From contig AZLU01000287.1 in the NCBI GenBank assembly GCA_002224055.1, forward strand, positions 1 through 46,662: DNA of 46,662 bases. Reading direction: 5' to 3'. Numbering within the stretch: the first letter of the stretch is position 1; each line of letters opens with the position of its first letter. The DNA is from Pezizomycotina sp. ARF18 (lineage: Eukaryota > Ascomycota). Under the pieces are notes generated by a model. It did not search any database. It had not been told where the DNA came from and saw nothing but the letters and a program-made list of their open reading frames with translations. A program made the translations under genes and the position numbers. Below are positions 1-12,706 of this stretch, piece after piece.

Positions 1-182
1 TGCGCACCTCTCATGACAACGCCACCAATTCTACTTGCACTGGCCGCTCTTTCGTTCGTCCGAAGAATAAGGGACACACTATAGTCTTCTCTGATTCGAG
101 CGTAGGTGCTGAATGACGGCCTAGAGTCCAGCGATTCCTGTGTAATCGTGAGTAGAAGGTTCATCGCCATCTTTCTCTTTTG

Positions 183-1134
183 TCAGGGACGCCTTGCGTG
201 CCTTTTTTTCTTCTTTTTCTCTTCCCTCTCCTTCTCCTTCTCCTTCCTCTCCCAAGCCTCCCTTGCTGCCCGTATATTATTCTTCGAAATCTTCGCTAGC
301 GTCTGGCTACCTAAAATCTTCTTCTGTTTTTGCCGGTTTGTGGCGGGTTGTCGAACGTGCCACTGCGACCCAGAGGTGTTATCGGAGAGATGGATGCGAT
401 GTGAATCTTGTGTTGCAGACATGCGCGGCGGTAAGGAGAGAGGGCTCGGGAAGTTTCCAGTGTGGTTCCTTAGACCGGATCCGTCCGCTTGGGGGAGGCT
501 GGGAACGAAATCTTCAGCGTCGCTGGAATCCGAATAGTCCCAATAGAGTTAGGGTACGGGCTGTCGGCGTGGGGGTATATCTTCTGGGGTGGATGTTAGG
601 GACGTGACACTTTGCGAGGAATTGCTAGAGATTGTTCTTTTGTGATGTTGTCGATGCGTTGGTACGAAGCTGTTTAAATCGGACGCTGATCCCCTGCCCG
701 ATGTATAGTAGCCCCTGCCGGCACCTCCATCTACTTTCCCCAGGTCAAGCTTCCCACTGCTTGAGCCCGCGTGGGAGACTCTCTTGAGGAGAGGTTTTAT
801 CCTCCCTTTCTTATGATGTGCAGCATCTATCGAAAATACATCCTCGGTGGACGACGTTGTTATCGAGGACGCTGCGGTCTGGGAGGATTGAGAACGTTTA
901 TGGAGCTTGCCAGTAGGGAATTGTTGAGGGAGGACGACATTGTTGTACTCCCCAGAATACCGTTCCCACTACTAACCGACGTCATTCCGGAGGAAGTCGT
1001 CCGGAAAGAAGAGTTGCCGTTAGAGTACGTCGTCCGGGACGTGGAGGAGATCCAGTTGAGGACGATAGAGGCGTGGTCCGGGGCTGATGGAATTGATGAT
1101 TTTGCATTACCGCTAGCATTTCCTTTCGCCTCTG
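183..1134 (-). CDS. Ser/Thr-rich orphan protein, fragmentary
   Basis: I do not recognise this protein. On the minus strand two frames join into a plausible coding stretch. The first (about 1134 to 945) is rich in Ser and Thr. The second runs from about 960 down to 183 and reads through segments such as SITTSSTEDVFSID, HHKKGRIKPLLKRVSHAG and an acidic DYSDSSDAEDF, interrupted by a single TAA near 548. That stop sits in a CTAAC branch-like context, so a short intron is possible. Composition (basic patches, Ser runs, acidic clusters) is typical of disordered fungal regulatory proteins. No domain is visible. The N-terminus lies above 1134 and was not found. The final Lys/Glu-rich tail from 183 to 260 may be non-coding purine-rich DNA. 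Confidence 0.4.
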
Positions 1135-1270
1135 ATAACCGATAAGGTTGGTTCCGTAAAAAAAAATAAAAAAAAACTTTTTGGTCCGTATTTTCCTTGT
1201 GCCCCAGGAGACTCTGCCTTTCCCTACCCTTATAAAGAGAAGCCAGGGCAACCGGAGGGATTTTGAGCAA

Positions 1271-2613
1271 TTTTCCCCAAGACGATATACAAATGTCCTG
1301 GGTTACACCTGATGAGGGGAAACGCTCCTAGCGTGATCCAGACGAAGATGAGGGTGGCAGAAAGAAAAAGAAGTGGGTTGGAGGCTTTTCAGTTCAAAAA
1401 TATTCTTTCTCGTTTCAGAAAAAGACAAAACCTTTATTTTATTTTTTCTGGTTCTTTAAGCCGGCGAGCCGCAGTGGTGGAATCAGCTGGAAAAAAAAAT
1501 ACCCCAAGAAAAAGAAATCGAGGAGGCGCAATAAGATCGAATAGGAGAAAAATATCCCTACGGCTTTGCTATGCAAGGACATATACGTCAGCTTAAAAAA
1601 CTATATCAACCATAGAAGCCTAGCCTACCACCATTATTCTTATGTGTATTTTCGCCGTTAGATCTTTTCAGACAAGTGACGACGAAAATGAGGCCATAGT
1701 ATCGTAGTACGCTTCCTTATTTTCCCTTTGGATCAATTCGAAGCGACGATCCGGGACGATAAGAGATAAATGAGAGAAAATGTACCACTTTTCAAGGGGT
1801 GGTTTATGTTTTGGAATATATAAGGAGGAAAGGTTGTTACGATAACAGGCAGAAAGACAGGAGGTATAACTGCAATAAAGATAGCAACAGACGTGGGGAA
1901 TGACCGGGGATGTAATGTTCCATCCCAGCGAACACAAACCACCGAGTAAGGCAAGTGCGAAATGCGAACGAAACCAGAACCTACTCCAGAAAGATGCCTT
2001 GTCAACGAAATGATGAGAGCTGAAGCATCGGACGCTTTCATAGCCTTCGGTCTCTTCTAATCTAGTACGAACAAAGCCTGGGGAAAAAAATTTTTTTTTT
2101 TATGTTCTCCGTGTGGAAATCGAGCCGAAGCAGATAGAACCGAAAATCGACGAGAACGGTATGCCTTTGCCCCTCGGTATTGAATGTTGAAACTGCTCCA
2201 AATATCAAAAAAAAAAAAAAATTTGATCCCCTAAGTTTATATATGCTTGTCGATTTTGGACAAATTTATACCGGATTTTTTTTTTTGGTGGTTTTATTGC
2301 AACGACGTTCGACGGAGAGATCTTGTGAGCGGCGCGGGTGATGACTTTGTAGGTGGTGTCGTGACTTCAGCGTGACTACGTAATAAAGATCTGTTAACAC
2401 AGTAATGTCGAAAAACGTGGAGGAAAGAGCCTCAAAGGCTTTCCGTTATTGAAGTCAAAAGGCTGTTTGAGAAATAGTGCAGACGAGCACATCTATTCAA
2501 TAAATATCCCGAGGAAGCAAAAATACAGAATGACCATGATGACGATTTTTCCGTTGAAGGAAAGGAGGAAAAGAAAAAAGAACGGAGGGTTTATGTTTAG
2601 AGGTGAGAGAAAA
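1271..2613. other. No convincing gene; AT-rich spacer
   Basis: Open frames here (for example minus strand 1733-2041 and plus strand 1312-1596) show no recognisable motif and have the composition of non-coding AT-rich DNA. Runs of A or T interrupt the sequence near 2087-2101, 2207-2221 and 2277-2286. The 5' part of the minus-strand orphan may extend into the left edge. Confidence 0.5.
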
Positions 2614-2879
2614 TCACGGAAGGCAAATAAGCATAGGCCTTCTCTTTTCGCTCTTTTGTGTTTGCTGTGCCAGAAAAAAAAAAAGATGGGCAAAATTTTC
2701 CGTTTTCTCCACAGAAAATAAATAAATAAATAAAAAGAGAGATAGATAAAAGAGGATAAGATAGTAAGAAAAATACTCACCAGATTCCGTTGCGGGTAAC
2801 TTTCTTTTCTGAAGCAAAAGTGAAAAACGTCGAAATATCGAGAAGAGAAAAAGAAAAAAAAAAAAAGAGAGAGAGATCA

Positions 2880-3090
2880 GGACCGCTGAGGCTTTTTGAA
2901 TAGCAGTGACAAATTTGCATTTGATTCCGGGCTTGTCTCTTTCGTAATATGTTCCTAAGCCACTGTCCTCACGGCTTTCTCTGGATGGTCCCCTCTGCGT
3001 CACGTCTAGATTCCGATTCTGGCAGTTTTGTTCGTTCTCGTGAAGCTTTTTTCTTATCCGCGATCGTGCAAGCCTTGCTTCAATCTGCAA
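2880..3090 (-). CDS. Possible exon of an unrecognised protein
   Basis: Minus strand from about 3090 to 2880 encodes a charged, non-repetitive stretch (including RLARSRIRKKLHENEQ and REDSGLGTYYERDK) that looks more protein-like than the surrounding DNA. It is preceded by a cattgcag that could be a 3' splice site, so the ATG at 3090 need not be the true start. Downstream the frame enters phenylalanine-rich low complexity (2614-2870) that is probably non-coding. No family recognised and no neighbouring exon found. Confidence 0.22.
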
Positions 3091-3553
3091 TGATGATTGA
3101 CATGCAGCCAGCTTAGCACAAATAACCCATAAAAAATGGTCTCAATAAAGATAATAAAAATAAGAACGTGAACAAGAAATCACACGGATGAGTATAAAAA
3201 ATAAATAAATAAATAAAAAGGCGTGAGATGCTGTATATAACCGGGAGGATAATAAGCCTTAGGGGGCGGCGGGTCGAACAAGGGAGGAAAATATCAACGG
3301 TAGGTACTCCTTTGTTGGGGCGGAGTTCTCAGTGCTTAGAGGACAAGAAATAAAAAAGGGAATTGGGTTATTACATGTCAAACCCTTATAGACAAACAAA
3401 GGGTACTCATCGCAATACATAAATAAATAGGAAGAATACTTCACGATGATATAATAGTAATAATAAAAGCAGAGAACAATATAATAATAACAGTAATAAT
3501 ATATCAGAAAGAAGGAGTTGAAGAGGGAAAAGGAATAGAAAAACAAACAGTAG

Positions 3554-3564
3554 TGATAATAACA

Positions 3565-3606
<42 letters not shown>
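3554..3606. repeat. (TAA)n/(TTA)n inverted microsatellite
   Basis: An AAT-triplet tract up to about 3580 switches directly into an ATT-triplet tract up to about 3606, so the two halves are reverse complements with almost no loop and could form a cruciform. A less regular relative lies at 4115-4160. Confidence 0.8.
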
Positions 3607-4436
3607 TTATTAATATTGCATGAGGAAAAATACAAGGTGCTAAACCACACTACCAGCAAAGGGAGGGGAAAAAAAAAAAGAAAAAGAGGAAAAAAAAAAA
3701 TATATAGTTCTCTCTCCCACGTAAGAAAAGCTCCCCCAGATTTTCGAGAAAGGCGTGCAATTCGTTCTCTTTCTCTTTTAATTTGCTTTCTGCTTTCGCT
3801 CGCGCTCAAAATAAATTGTAAATAGGATAAACAATTTGGAAGTTCAAACACCTTCAGGCTTCAAAGTATTTAATAATAATGAATAAGTTACTATACTAAG
3901 CACTTTCGCACTTTACAAGTAACAATATTTACCCCCGTACCAACAGATCTCATACTCAGTACTACCTAAGTAGATACTTCTTACTTAACTTGAGGTTGAC
4001 ACGGCCGCAGAGATGTATCGATTCCCCAGTAAAGAGAAAGGGGTTGAGCGGCAAAAATAAACTTTGTTCGTTATATAATAATACTTGCAAGAATAATATA
4101 TAATAGTATTTTCTTTTCATATTATTATGATTATTATTATCATTATTTATTATTATAATAATGGAAATAAAATAGCTAAACGGATTGTAGATAAGCCGAC
4201 TCTGCACCTCTTTTTTTTTTTTTTTTTTCGTTACTACCTTGCCAACTTCGCCCTAGTTCAACCAGCACACTATAGAAAAGTCGAGATGTCATGGTTACTG
4301 GATTCCACGACCATCAAAATACCCTTAAAAGATCAGATCCAATTCGACTGGGAGGTCTGGGAAAAGGGAAAGGTATCGCTTGCTTGTCAATCACTCATGG
4401 AGGACAAGGGCCAAACCTCTGTGACTCGTTTTGTAC

Positions 4437-4438
<2 letters not shown>

Positions 4439-4477
<39 letters not shown>
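4439..4477. repeat. Poly-T run of 39
   Basis: Longest homopolymer in the window. Others of 15 or more lie near 5022, 9158, 9504, 16838, 20222 (31 A), 25352, 30858, 30934, 41000, 41991, 42349, 42874 and 43676. They mark intergenic or intronic DNA. Confidence 0.95.
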
Positions 4478-4478
<1 letters not shown>

Positions 4479-6292
4479 GTATTTTATCCCTGGTCTCAGC
4501 GGTGTGCGTTTTAGCAAAGATAAGCAAGAAAGAAGAAAGGGCCCGGAAGCAATCAAGCGTCATTCTTTCTGTCTCTAATCCTGGGCTGGGTCCTCTTTCC
4601 TAGGTATTTCACCCCCCTCTGCTATTCCTATTTTGCTTTTCATATCTCTGCTAACAGGCCATGTTTTTTGCTACATACAAAGCGAGCGATCTCCAGGCTT
4701 GTAGGTATCTTTTTCTGCCTAATAGCCAAATGGTCTCCCCTGTTCCCTCTGTTCCAGCCCAGATACAGTACTCACTTGTGTTTATCTATAGTGAAAAAGA
4801 ACGACGTTAATCAAGAAAAAAAGAATAGAAAAAAGAAATTAGAACAAAAAGCAATAAACAGGAAAAGAAAGAAAAAGGTTTAATTTCGCTTTGCAGATGT
4901 ATGGCTTTTTTTGCAGGATGGGTCCCCCAGACTTAGTCCATTCGCCGCCCGGGCTGGTTTGTCTTCTGTTGGGTCGGCAGCACACCCCACCTTAGCAGTC
5001 TAGACTTTTTGATGCCCGCAGCTTTTTTTTTTTTTTTTTTTTTGGTGGGTGGGCTTGTCTCTTGCTGCCGGTACGGATTCGCATCCATCTCAGTCAATAT
5101 GTCTTGGATTTCTTTTTCTCTCTTACCGACTGTTCTCACGCACTCGCTCGCACTCGTTTCTTTTTTTCTTTTCAGGAAACGAAAGGGAGGGGCGGGTGTA
5201 CCCACACCGACAGAAGTTGGTGCACGGTTGTTCAGCAGCGCCTGAGTTGCTTGCAACCAAGGTTTTCTTTCAAAGGTTACCGTGTAATGATTACGCTGGA
5301 CCCATCCTCTGGTCCCGCAATCCCGCTCCTTTTTTTTCTGTTATATTTATTTGATTTATTGGTATTTTTGGTGTGCGGGGCACTAATATATTTCTACTTT
5401 TGCTGCGGTACTGATTAAAAGTATTTGACTTAGATAATTTGGTTTACAGTTCTTGAGCTGTGATAAAGCGTCCGCTTCCTTCCTCTGCCTCTGGGTCATC
5501 ACTCGTCCTTCTTGAGGTTTAATATACTAATCATGAGCGTATACGATATATAATTGCGCATGAATATGTAAGGTACGAGAATCGATTGGCAGGCATGTGG
5601 AGAACTTTGACTTGGTGATGCAGGGGTCGTTTTAAAAAAAATTTTTTTTTTCTTTCATCGGATGCCTCGCTAAATAGAGAAGATCCTGGAGACGAGACAA
5701 GACCTGCCAGGAACCAGTCCAAGCTTATTTTACAGAAAATCAAACCACTTATTTATACCCTCTTCTGGCTTTGTACGCTTCTTGCTCGGCACTTATAGGT
5801 AATTCCACGCGAGTTCAAGATACAGTTGACGTAAAACAGAAGTTTTCCTGCATTGGCGACACGAGAGTGTTCACCTCGTGAAGCACTACAAGAAGTCTTC
5901 TCTTTATTCCTTTGTTCTATCCCAACTTCTTCCATATAATTCATTCCTTTTTCTTAGTGAGTGAAAGGAGCTTGCACTTGTCTACACTCCAATACGTCTC
6001 ATTCGTTGAGAAGCTCCCAAAAATATAAATCCTTTCATATTTGTACAGCGTACGATAACATCGAACTGGTGCTATTATTCAAGCACAATAATGTCCTCAG
6101 CGCATACGCGTGGGGTTGGGTGTCGAAGTTCGACGCCAACTTCACTTTTTACATATTTCATGATTCGAAGCCTCTTTTACCGCTTTTCTTATGCCCTCCA
6201 GATTCTCAATTGAAAGGGAGGGCAGTTTTTATTTTTAATGGTAATACTATTGGTTGGTACGTCTAATACCATTACTACTACTCTACTGCTGG

Positions 6293-7535
6293 CTAGCTTT
6301 TTAGCCCCATTCTGCTGTCATGATACTTCAAAGTCCCTCGTTCACTGTTGTAGACGGCCAAGAATGACTTGACGTACAAGTCAATCTCCCCCACTACGGT
6401 GGTATGGTATGGTTCCACCCCAGATAGGTCTTCGCCCTCCTGGTATCAAGGTTCTGAGCGGTGCTCATGGCCACCAAGAGCGGATTGGTCGGGGCTATAT
6501 ACTCGATCTTCCCCTTGTAGCCGATCCTCTCCGCTGCCGCGGTGATCAGCTCGCCAACGGACTCTGTAGCGCCGACAATATTGAAGACGGGGTACGGTAA
6601 CGTGTTCGCCAGGACCTCGAACCTATCCACTGCGTGAGAGCGGCTTCTCCAATATCAGTCTGACTGATGAGACCGACTCTGTTTGCCGGGATGGCTTCTA
6701 GCGAGACCGACGGCTCGTTCTTTGCGAAGGCACTAGCGATCGGCCCCACCAAAAGTTAAAAAGAGACCCTGTCGAGCCGAATAGAATTGCAGGCCTAAGG
6801 ATCAGGCAATCCACGTTCTTTTCGCGAAGCAAGAGGATGCGGTTCTCTAGCTCAGTCCTCCAGGCAACAATGGACGGTGGTTGTGGGCTTTTCTCTGCAC
6901 CAACGCGGATCAGATCGGTCGTGCGCTCGGAGTATTACCGTGCAACCACGTCTACAGTACATTCGGTTAGTGTTTGGCGTTGTCTCCCATGGTAGTATTG
7001 TGCGGATACTCTTTTTTTTTTTTTTTCTTTGGGGGGAGGGACGAAGAGAGAGGCACCTACCCCAGATATATATATAATCCCAAGCGTGGGTCTGAAGAGC
7101 CGGGTTTATAATTCTTTACACGGGGAATAGAAAGGAGGCCGTCGATAATAGCATCAGAAACCCCGCTTCCAGAAGAGGACGAGTCGATAACTTTTTGTCC
7201 ACGTCCAAGTCAGCTTTGTATTTTATTTATAGCTATATTAGACACAAGCTGGGTAGATAAACTCACCGATGTCAATTGACGAATCGACAAGCGGCAGCCA
7301 CGTCGAAGTATCTTCGATAGTTCATGAACAGGATGAATGCCTTGGGGCAACAGCTCCTTAGCTTTGGCAGGAGTCCGTGCGAGCCCATATACTTGGTGCC
7401 CAGTGCGACGCAAAGCAGTAGCAATTGGGCTAGAAAAAAAAGTCAGGAAGAGGGTCAAACAATACACGAATAGGGAGAAGGTCAACACATACTGCCAATG
7501 AACCCAGTGGCTCCAAAAATAAAGACGCGAACCAT
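6293..7535 (-). CDS. NAD(P)-binding epimerase/dehydratase (extended SDR-like)
   Basis: The ATG at 7535 opens a Rossmann nucleotide-binding fingerprint, FIFGATGFIGS (GxxGxxG). Intron 1 (about 7430-7492) has the GTATGT..TAG form and intron 2 (about 7214-7266) begins GTGAGT. After them come an Arg-Thr-Pro-rich segment typical of the sugar-epimerase/NmrA-like group, DTSTWLPLVDSSIDI, a middle part with RTELENRILL and LILRPAILFG, and the C-terminal VFNIVGATESVGELI and YLGWNHT blocks seen in fungal nucleoside-diphosphate-sugar-epimerase-like proteins. Substrate unknown. The frame shifts by one base at least at 7315, 6745, 6620 and 6400, and the first donor appears to lack one G. I infer assembly error or a young pseudogene. 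The stop is chosen from the frame that continues past 6400 (YVKSFLAVYNSERG). It stands alone among AT-rich DNA. Confidence 0.75.
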
Positions 7536-9500
7536 TGCTGTAATTACTCGTCTCCTAGGGTTGATGTTTGGAGCAAATGATTTTAACTTTTAAGAGGTTG
7601 CCGAGAAGGTTTCTCTTTAAGGTTTAAGATTACGGGATGGCTTCCTGATGTCTCAAATTGCCGAAAACTCTAAAGGGGAAGAAAGTTTGATTGTAGTGCT
7701 ATAGTTGAATAGAATCTCGTTGAATACTTGGGTATTTTGATTGAATCTGAACAGAACGGTCATGGGACGGCGTTACCAGCCCTTTATATACCCGATCTCT
7801 GATCTATAGCTTCACCTGAAGGAGTTTGCGTATATATCTACCCGTTCAACCATGGCCATGAACATTGATTGAAGACGCAATTGATTTCTTCTCATCCGCC
7901 AAATCCCAGTGTTGTACTGCGCAACGAAGTTGGAGGTTTCTGGATATGTCATGCTTTCGGCTGCAACCGACCAACCAGGTTGGTATTTCCTTTTTGCTAA
8001 CGTTAGGAAGCTTAGCATTGGGGAAGGAAAAAAAAAGAATATTCCGATGTTTTACATCTTTTCCGTAAAATGGTGCATGGGAATAACTTTGGAAATATCG
8101 AAAAATCCGTCAATAAGTTAGTAGGTAATGGAAATACCCAATTCCTCCGGCGCACTAGATCCGTAACTCCAGACCAGTGCGCACATAAACACGATCCTTT
8201 CCGCAATGGATAAGGCTATATCAAGGGTATGCACAAGTACATTTTCAAATACTAAGTAATTATAAAGTCCTTTCACGCACAAGTTGTGTATATACTTTAC
8301 AGTCCCACGGAGAGCTTGCTCCAAACGAGGTAAAACTTACATTGGACATGAACTCGAGTCAGAAACTAGTACTGTTCGTCACTACTTGATTCTAGAGGCA
8401 GTCATTAATAAGTGCATGGCTGAAGCGAGACAAGCTTTTTACGCACGTTACTAATGGGCAATAACGTGCTGCTTATTCTCCACCAAAAAAAGATAGCAAT
8501 CTCAAAAAGCTGCATTTGAACGCCAAAATCCGACAATCTCCGGCTCATTCTATAGCTCATCAGGGTTAATATTTCCCTTGCTATAAGAAGGGTTTTCATT
8601 GTAATAGTGGAACCTGTACTGAAAAGACAAACAAAATCCACTAGATTAATGAAAAGCGTTAGGACGTGCGCTAATCAATCTTATACCTCTAAGGTCAATC
8701 TCTAATCCGAATCTCGCACTTTAAGGTCAAGCTCAGCTCTATCTAAACAAACTTCTAATTGGTCCAAGTATAGCCTGATATTGCGCGACCATTGCAACAG
8801 TTCCATCAAACCATTCTTTTACTTTATTTTTAATGCTGCCCATCACAGCCGTAAAGCGGAGTACCGAGTCTATTTGACGGCAAATTAAAAATCCAATGAA
8901 GCGGCTCAAGCGAGAGTCCAAGTTATACTAACTAGTATATTGGGTAGCTTTTGTGTATCGTCTGGTGCGTTATATTGCGTGATTGCAATTGCTTACCTCC
9001 TCACAACTATGATCTCTTAGATTTATTTACGTGTGCTTATGATCAAAGTCTTTACATACACGGCTAGCTTGAAGTTTTTGCGGCGTAAAATTCTTCTTTC
9101 TATCAAGAGTGTCGAAAACCTTTGATGTTCCAGGGGATGGAACTTGCTGCCGGGATTTTTTTTTTTTTTTTTTTTTTGAGCCGAGGCGCCGGGCGGGGGT
9201 TAGTGATGTCGCGAATCACAAAAGCTCTCAGTGACTTATATATATTATATTCGCTTCCAATTAACAATTTTACACATATATTTTCACGTTTACTGCAATT
9301 TAGCCTACATCTCAGCGGCATACATTGTATCATCACTGGCCAATGAAAGCTATCCATCAGCAGTTGATGAAAGGCAACGGATGGTGAGGATCAGGCCCAT
9401 TCAAGCTCTTGACTGGGATCCTGGAGAATTAGTTATATAGGTACAATCATAAGACGCTGTATAGAGTCAGAGAGAGGTAGTCAGCAGCTTGTTTACTTAC

Positions 9501-9531
<31 letters not shown>

Positions 9532-10748
9532 CTATGGGTATACGTATTGCTGGCTGGCTTTCGATTTCGGTTACACCGAGTACTTTACTCGAAAACAATT
9601 GGTGTTTCTATTTAAACTTTCAGTAGTGATATAATAATAATCCGAGCCAGGACCGGGAACATGGCTCAACATTTTAATATCACCAAACAAAACCAACAGC
9701 TGAAAAAAAAGAGCAAATGCAACGTTGGAATTACCGAATTCTACTCCTCCGAGATCAGGATCTAAAAAGACTGTGTAACCGGGAAATATTCTAGGGTTTG
9801 AACGGCGATATTAATATCTAACGATTAGCGAATAGAAAGGAATATCTAGCTACTATTATTATTAAATAGGCAGTCTCGCTTGGCGGCATGTCACTTTTAT
9901 ACCCGTAGCCAGATTTAAACCCTTGAATTGTAATCACGATCGAAAATATTCAGCGATGCCCCAATCTGTATTCCTTTTTATAACTCACCCATAAAGAAGA
10001 TAAAGCCATGGCTTAGATCAATCACGCCCGTGGAGGAAGGGCTTGCAGCTTTCTACGCCAGCCGGATATTTGATTTGTATTATGCAAATGCTCCTCAGCG
10101 CCAGCTAAACCGTACGGCCCTCTAATTTTCAAATTAACCTGTGTAGAAATAGCGTTTCTTTAGTAAGTGCTTCAGGTAAACGTTAATATTCGCCGTTCAC
10201 TGCTTATTCCTCGTGACAACGAGAATACTTGAGAGATAATTTTCGAGAGATCAAATTTCATTTTCTTATTTAAGCTTCGATATATGTAGTCAATTGTTAC
10301 TGATCGTTCCAGAAACAACGTGATTCTTTTTTTTGATACGCCTCGAACAAGTTCGGAAGCGAAAACGTGAAGCGAGATTTGAAAACTGGAAAGATACGAG
10401 GTATGGCAAGATATTCTCTATGGCTTATTTTAGCAAGGAGCAAAATGGCCGCTTTATCTTCCCGATAATAGAAATTTCCCACTTACAAACCGTCATCAAT
10501 ATTTCAAGATATTATTATTGAAAATATTTCCACGCTCGCCTTATATTGCCTGCCTTTGCGGTAGATATCGCAACTAGTTTTCTTCAAGATTGTAGGAACG
10601 CAAGGGCGTATAGTAATCAAAAATCACATAGGAAGATCATTAGAAAAAAGAGGCAAGTACGGAGAAAAGTTAAAGTACGTACCGTTCTATATCCACACCC
10701 TTCTCGTGCTTTGCTGTAATCCCCGAAGCGTTTTCAAAAGCATCTCCC
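7536..10748. other. No convincing gene; possible decayed minus-strand coding
   Basis: AT-rich. On the minus strand, short frames at 8118-8324, 8405-8641 and 8739-8921 have protein-like composition (hydrophobic and amphipathic stretches such as KVKEWFDGTVAMVAQYQAIL) and lie in order, separated by stops, as a decayed gene would. I recognise no family. Poly-T tracts at 9158-9177 and 9504-9531. A plus-strand fragment at 9300-9440 also looks faintly protein-like. Nothing else supported. Confidence 0.4.
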
Positions 10749-10915
10749 CCCAGATTGCCAAAAAAAATTTTTTTTTTTTTCGAACACCGAAATTTTTTTT
10801 GAGACCACTTTGGAAATCGTAATTTTAATTTTTGGGTGTAGAAAATTCGTATTTTTTTTGTGTGTTCTTTGGCAAAACTAAGCGAGGAGTGTCATATATC
10901 GATTTTCTAGCCACA
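10749..10915. repeat. Dispersed repeat, copy A
   Basis: Shares with 13805-13960 an ordered set of short blocks: an A/T homopolymer pair, GAACA, a T run, GAGACCACTTTGG, a CGTAA/T-rich part and TTGGCAA followed by CTAAGCGAGG. Spacing of the blocks is conserved but the sequence between is not, which suggests two old copies of one non-autonomous element. Same orientation in both copies. Confidence 0.6.
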
Positions 10916-12227
10916 ACGTGTTGTATACGGTGGCTTGTAAGTGGCTTGTAATGAATTTACGTTGAGTCTCACGGGAGTAAATATAGCGTTACCAAGCGAA
11001 TTTCTTTTTTTTGCTCTTTTTTTTGGTTCCCTCAATTTTCCATACGAAGTCGACTCTCTCTCTCACACCAGTGGTCCACCCTCAGGAAATAAAACATCGT
11101 CTTCCACTTCGTCTTTCTCCATCGTGCAAAATTGAAAGGAGCAAAATAAATAGTATAATAAAATAAAATAAAATAAAACCACCTAACTAATCAGCCTGTA
11201 GTAAGTGATCTCTTTCCACCTTCAACATGCATCCCAGCACTTTGGGGCAATGTTTTCCACCACCATGCACGGCTGCCCGCCGGCGCTTCTGCAATTTTTT
11301 AATAACATACAACTCCTCCTCAATATAGCTGATAGAACCAGTATAATACAATCGATTGGCATACTCGCAAGCCGGAGTCCTGAAGCCACTAGAATATATC
11401 AACATTGGATCCTCCCCTCCGTGTAAGTACCGCTTTCGTCCCTCTCGCACCAACATCTGTTAATGCGTGCAAGGTATTAAGGACGTTCCCTCTTCCTTTC
11501 GAGTACGACGCATCCTTCACATCTCTCGTCCTCGGAAAAAATAATACCGGTTTCTTCCCTCTCAGACGCTCTCTGTACTATCATCCCTCTCGTCCTTCCT
11601 CTTCCCCCCCATTAAGATCCGGATCCGGTGGATCTGTTTTTCCGGTATCTCCTCACTTTCCTATCTCGCAAGTGGCTGTCGATTATATGCACACCCCTTA
11701 AGCAACCGTCGAAGGTCACGATCGCCATCGCCATTCGAAATAAATTCCCCATTTACTTGATCGGGGCCTCGAAGTTCGATTTTTCTTTTTCTCACGCCCC
11801 TCAGGCACATGGTGCTGCTTCACGTGCCATCCGGGCCTCCATCTTGGACCACCACTGGCGGCAGGTTCTCCTTGGCAGGCGTCATCAATGAGTCGGTGAC
11901 TGTGGTGAAACGCTTCCTCTATCCATCCTCTACACGCGCAAGTCCCCACTTTCCACCTCTTCTCCACCTTCTCCTTCTCTCATCACCTTTTCTCTTCACT
12001 TTTCTTCTTCACCTTTCCCTTCGCTTTTTCTCCTCACTTTCTTTTATTTCACCTTTTCTTTTCTTTTTTTCCCTTCACGTCCTCTCAGTCCTCTCTATAT
12101 AATCCAATCACACACACACATACACACACCATACTTTGACACTTTTACCAACCAAAAACCTCGCAGAGACTCGATCTGGCATCCTGTCTTACACGTTCGA
12201 CTCCGAAACGTCGAACTGGTGGCCGCC
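10916..12227. other. Spacer and CT-rich upstream region
   Basis: A TAAAA-type microsatellite lies at 11150-11178. From about 11940 to 12100 the plus strand is CT-rich, followed by a short CA tract (about 12110-12128), a form often seen in fungal core promoters, just upstream of the conserved orphan at 12228. Open frames at 11187-11456 and 11716-11967 show no motif and I do not call them. Confidence 0.4.
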
Positions 12228-12706
12228 ATGTCCAAATTGCTCCGCAGCCATAACATCAATGAGGAGACACAGCGGCAGAAGGATCATTGCGATCGAGGAT
12301 CATTCCCTGCTGAGGAGCGGCGCCGACAACTTCCTGCACCACATGTTACAAAAACCCCAGACAGTGCTAGCGCTACAGCAGATGCTTGCGTCGACATCAT
12401 GAACTCGAGCAATTGCGAGAATGTGTGGGGCTCCAGAAGGAAGCAATGCGATATTCGCCAGTTACATCGAAAGATGAAGCGCAGCTCATGCAGTTTGGGT
12501 TGGTACCGGAAAAGACTAATAAAATATGGATCGAAAAAGTTGAAACGCGGATATTTTATACTACGACTGGGTTTTTCGAATTGACCCACGATGGAGAGGC
12601 CGTTAGGAAGTTGTTCGGCCGGGACGAAGGCATGTCTAGTATGAAGGAGATTCAATACGATGCGTGGCCAGTTGAGGAGAGAGATTATCGGGAGCTGGAG
12701 GAGTAA
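12228..12706 (+). CDS. Conserved-looking orphan, about 155 aa
   Basis: ATG at 12228 lies in an optimal GCCGCCATG context and starts a charged helical stretch (RSHNINEETQRQKDH). A second frame supplies LHHMLQKPQTVLALQQML (about 12330-12400) and a third the well-formed C-terminal part from about 12386 to the TAA at 12706, with SPVTSKDEAQLMQFGLVP, WIEKVETRIFYTTTGFFEL and EIQYDAWPVEERDYREL. The joined product is acidic, hydrophilic, without signal peptide or membrane segment. The C-terminal half looks like a compact alpha/beta domain, but I cannot name the family. At least two single-base frame changes are needed. A CT-rich tract upstream supports promoter activity. Confidence 0.55.

Larger units (their letters stand above)
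3091..6292. other. Gene-less, low-complexity AT-rich region
   Basis: Holds TAA/TTA triplet tracts (3554-3606, 4115-4160), a 39-base T run (4439-4477), another T run at 5022-5043 and purine-rich strands. A short plus-strand frame at 4286-4440 has protein-like composition but no motif and runs into the poly-T. I see no supportable gene. Confidence 0.5.

Noticed and set aside
2493-2780. Phenylalanine-rich membrane proteins in several frames (also 3259, 20052, 31195)
   Set aside because: These are translations of T-rich or A-rich low-complexity DNA and show no start context, introns or motifs.
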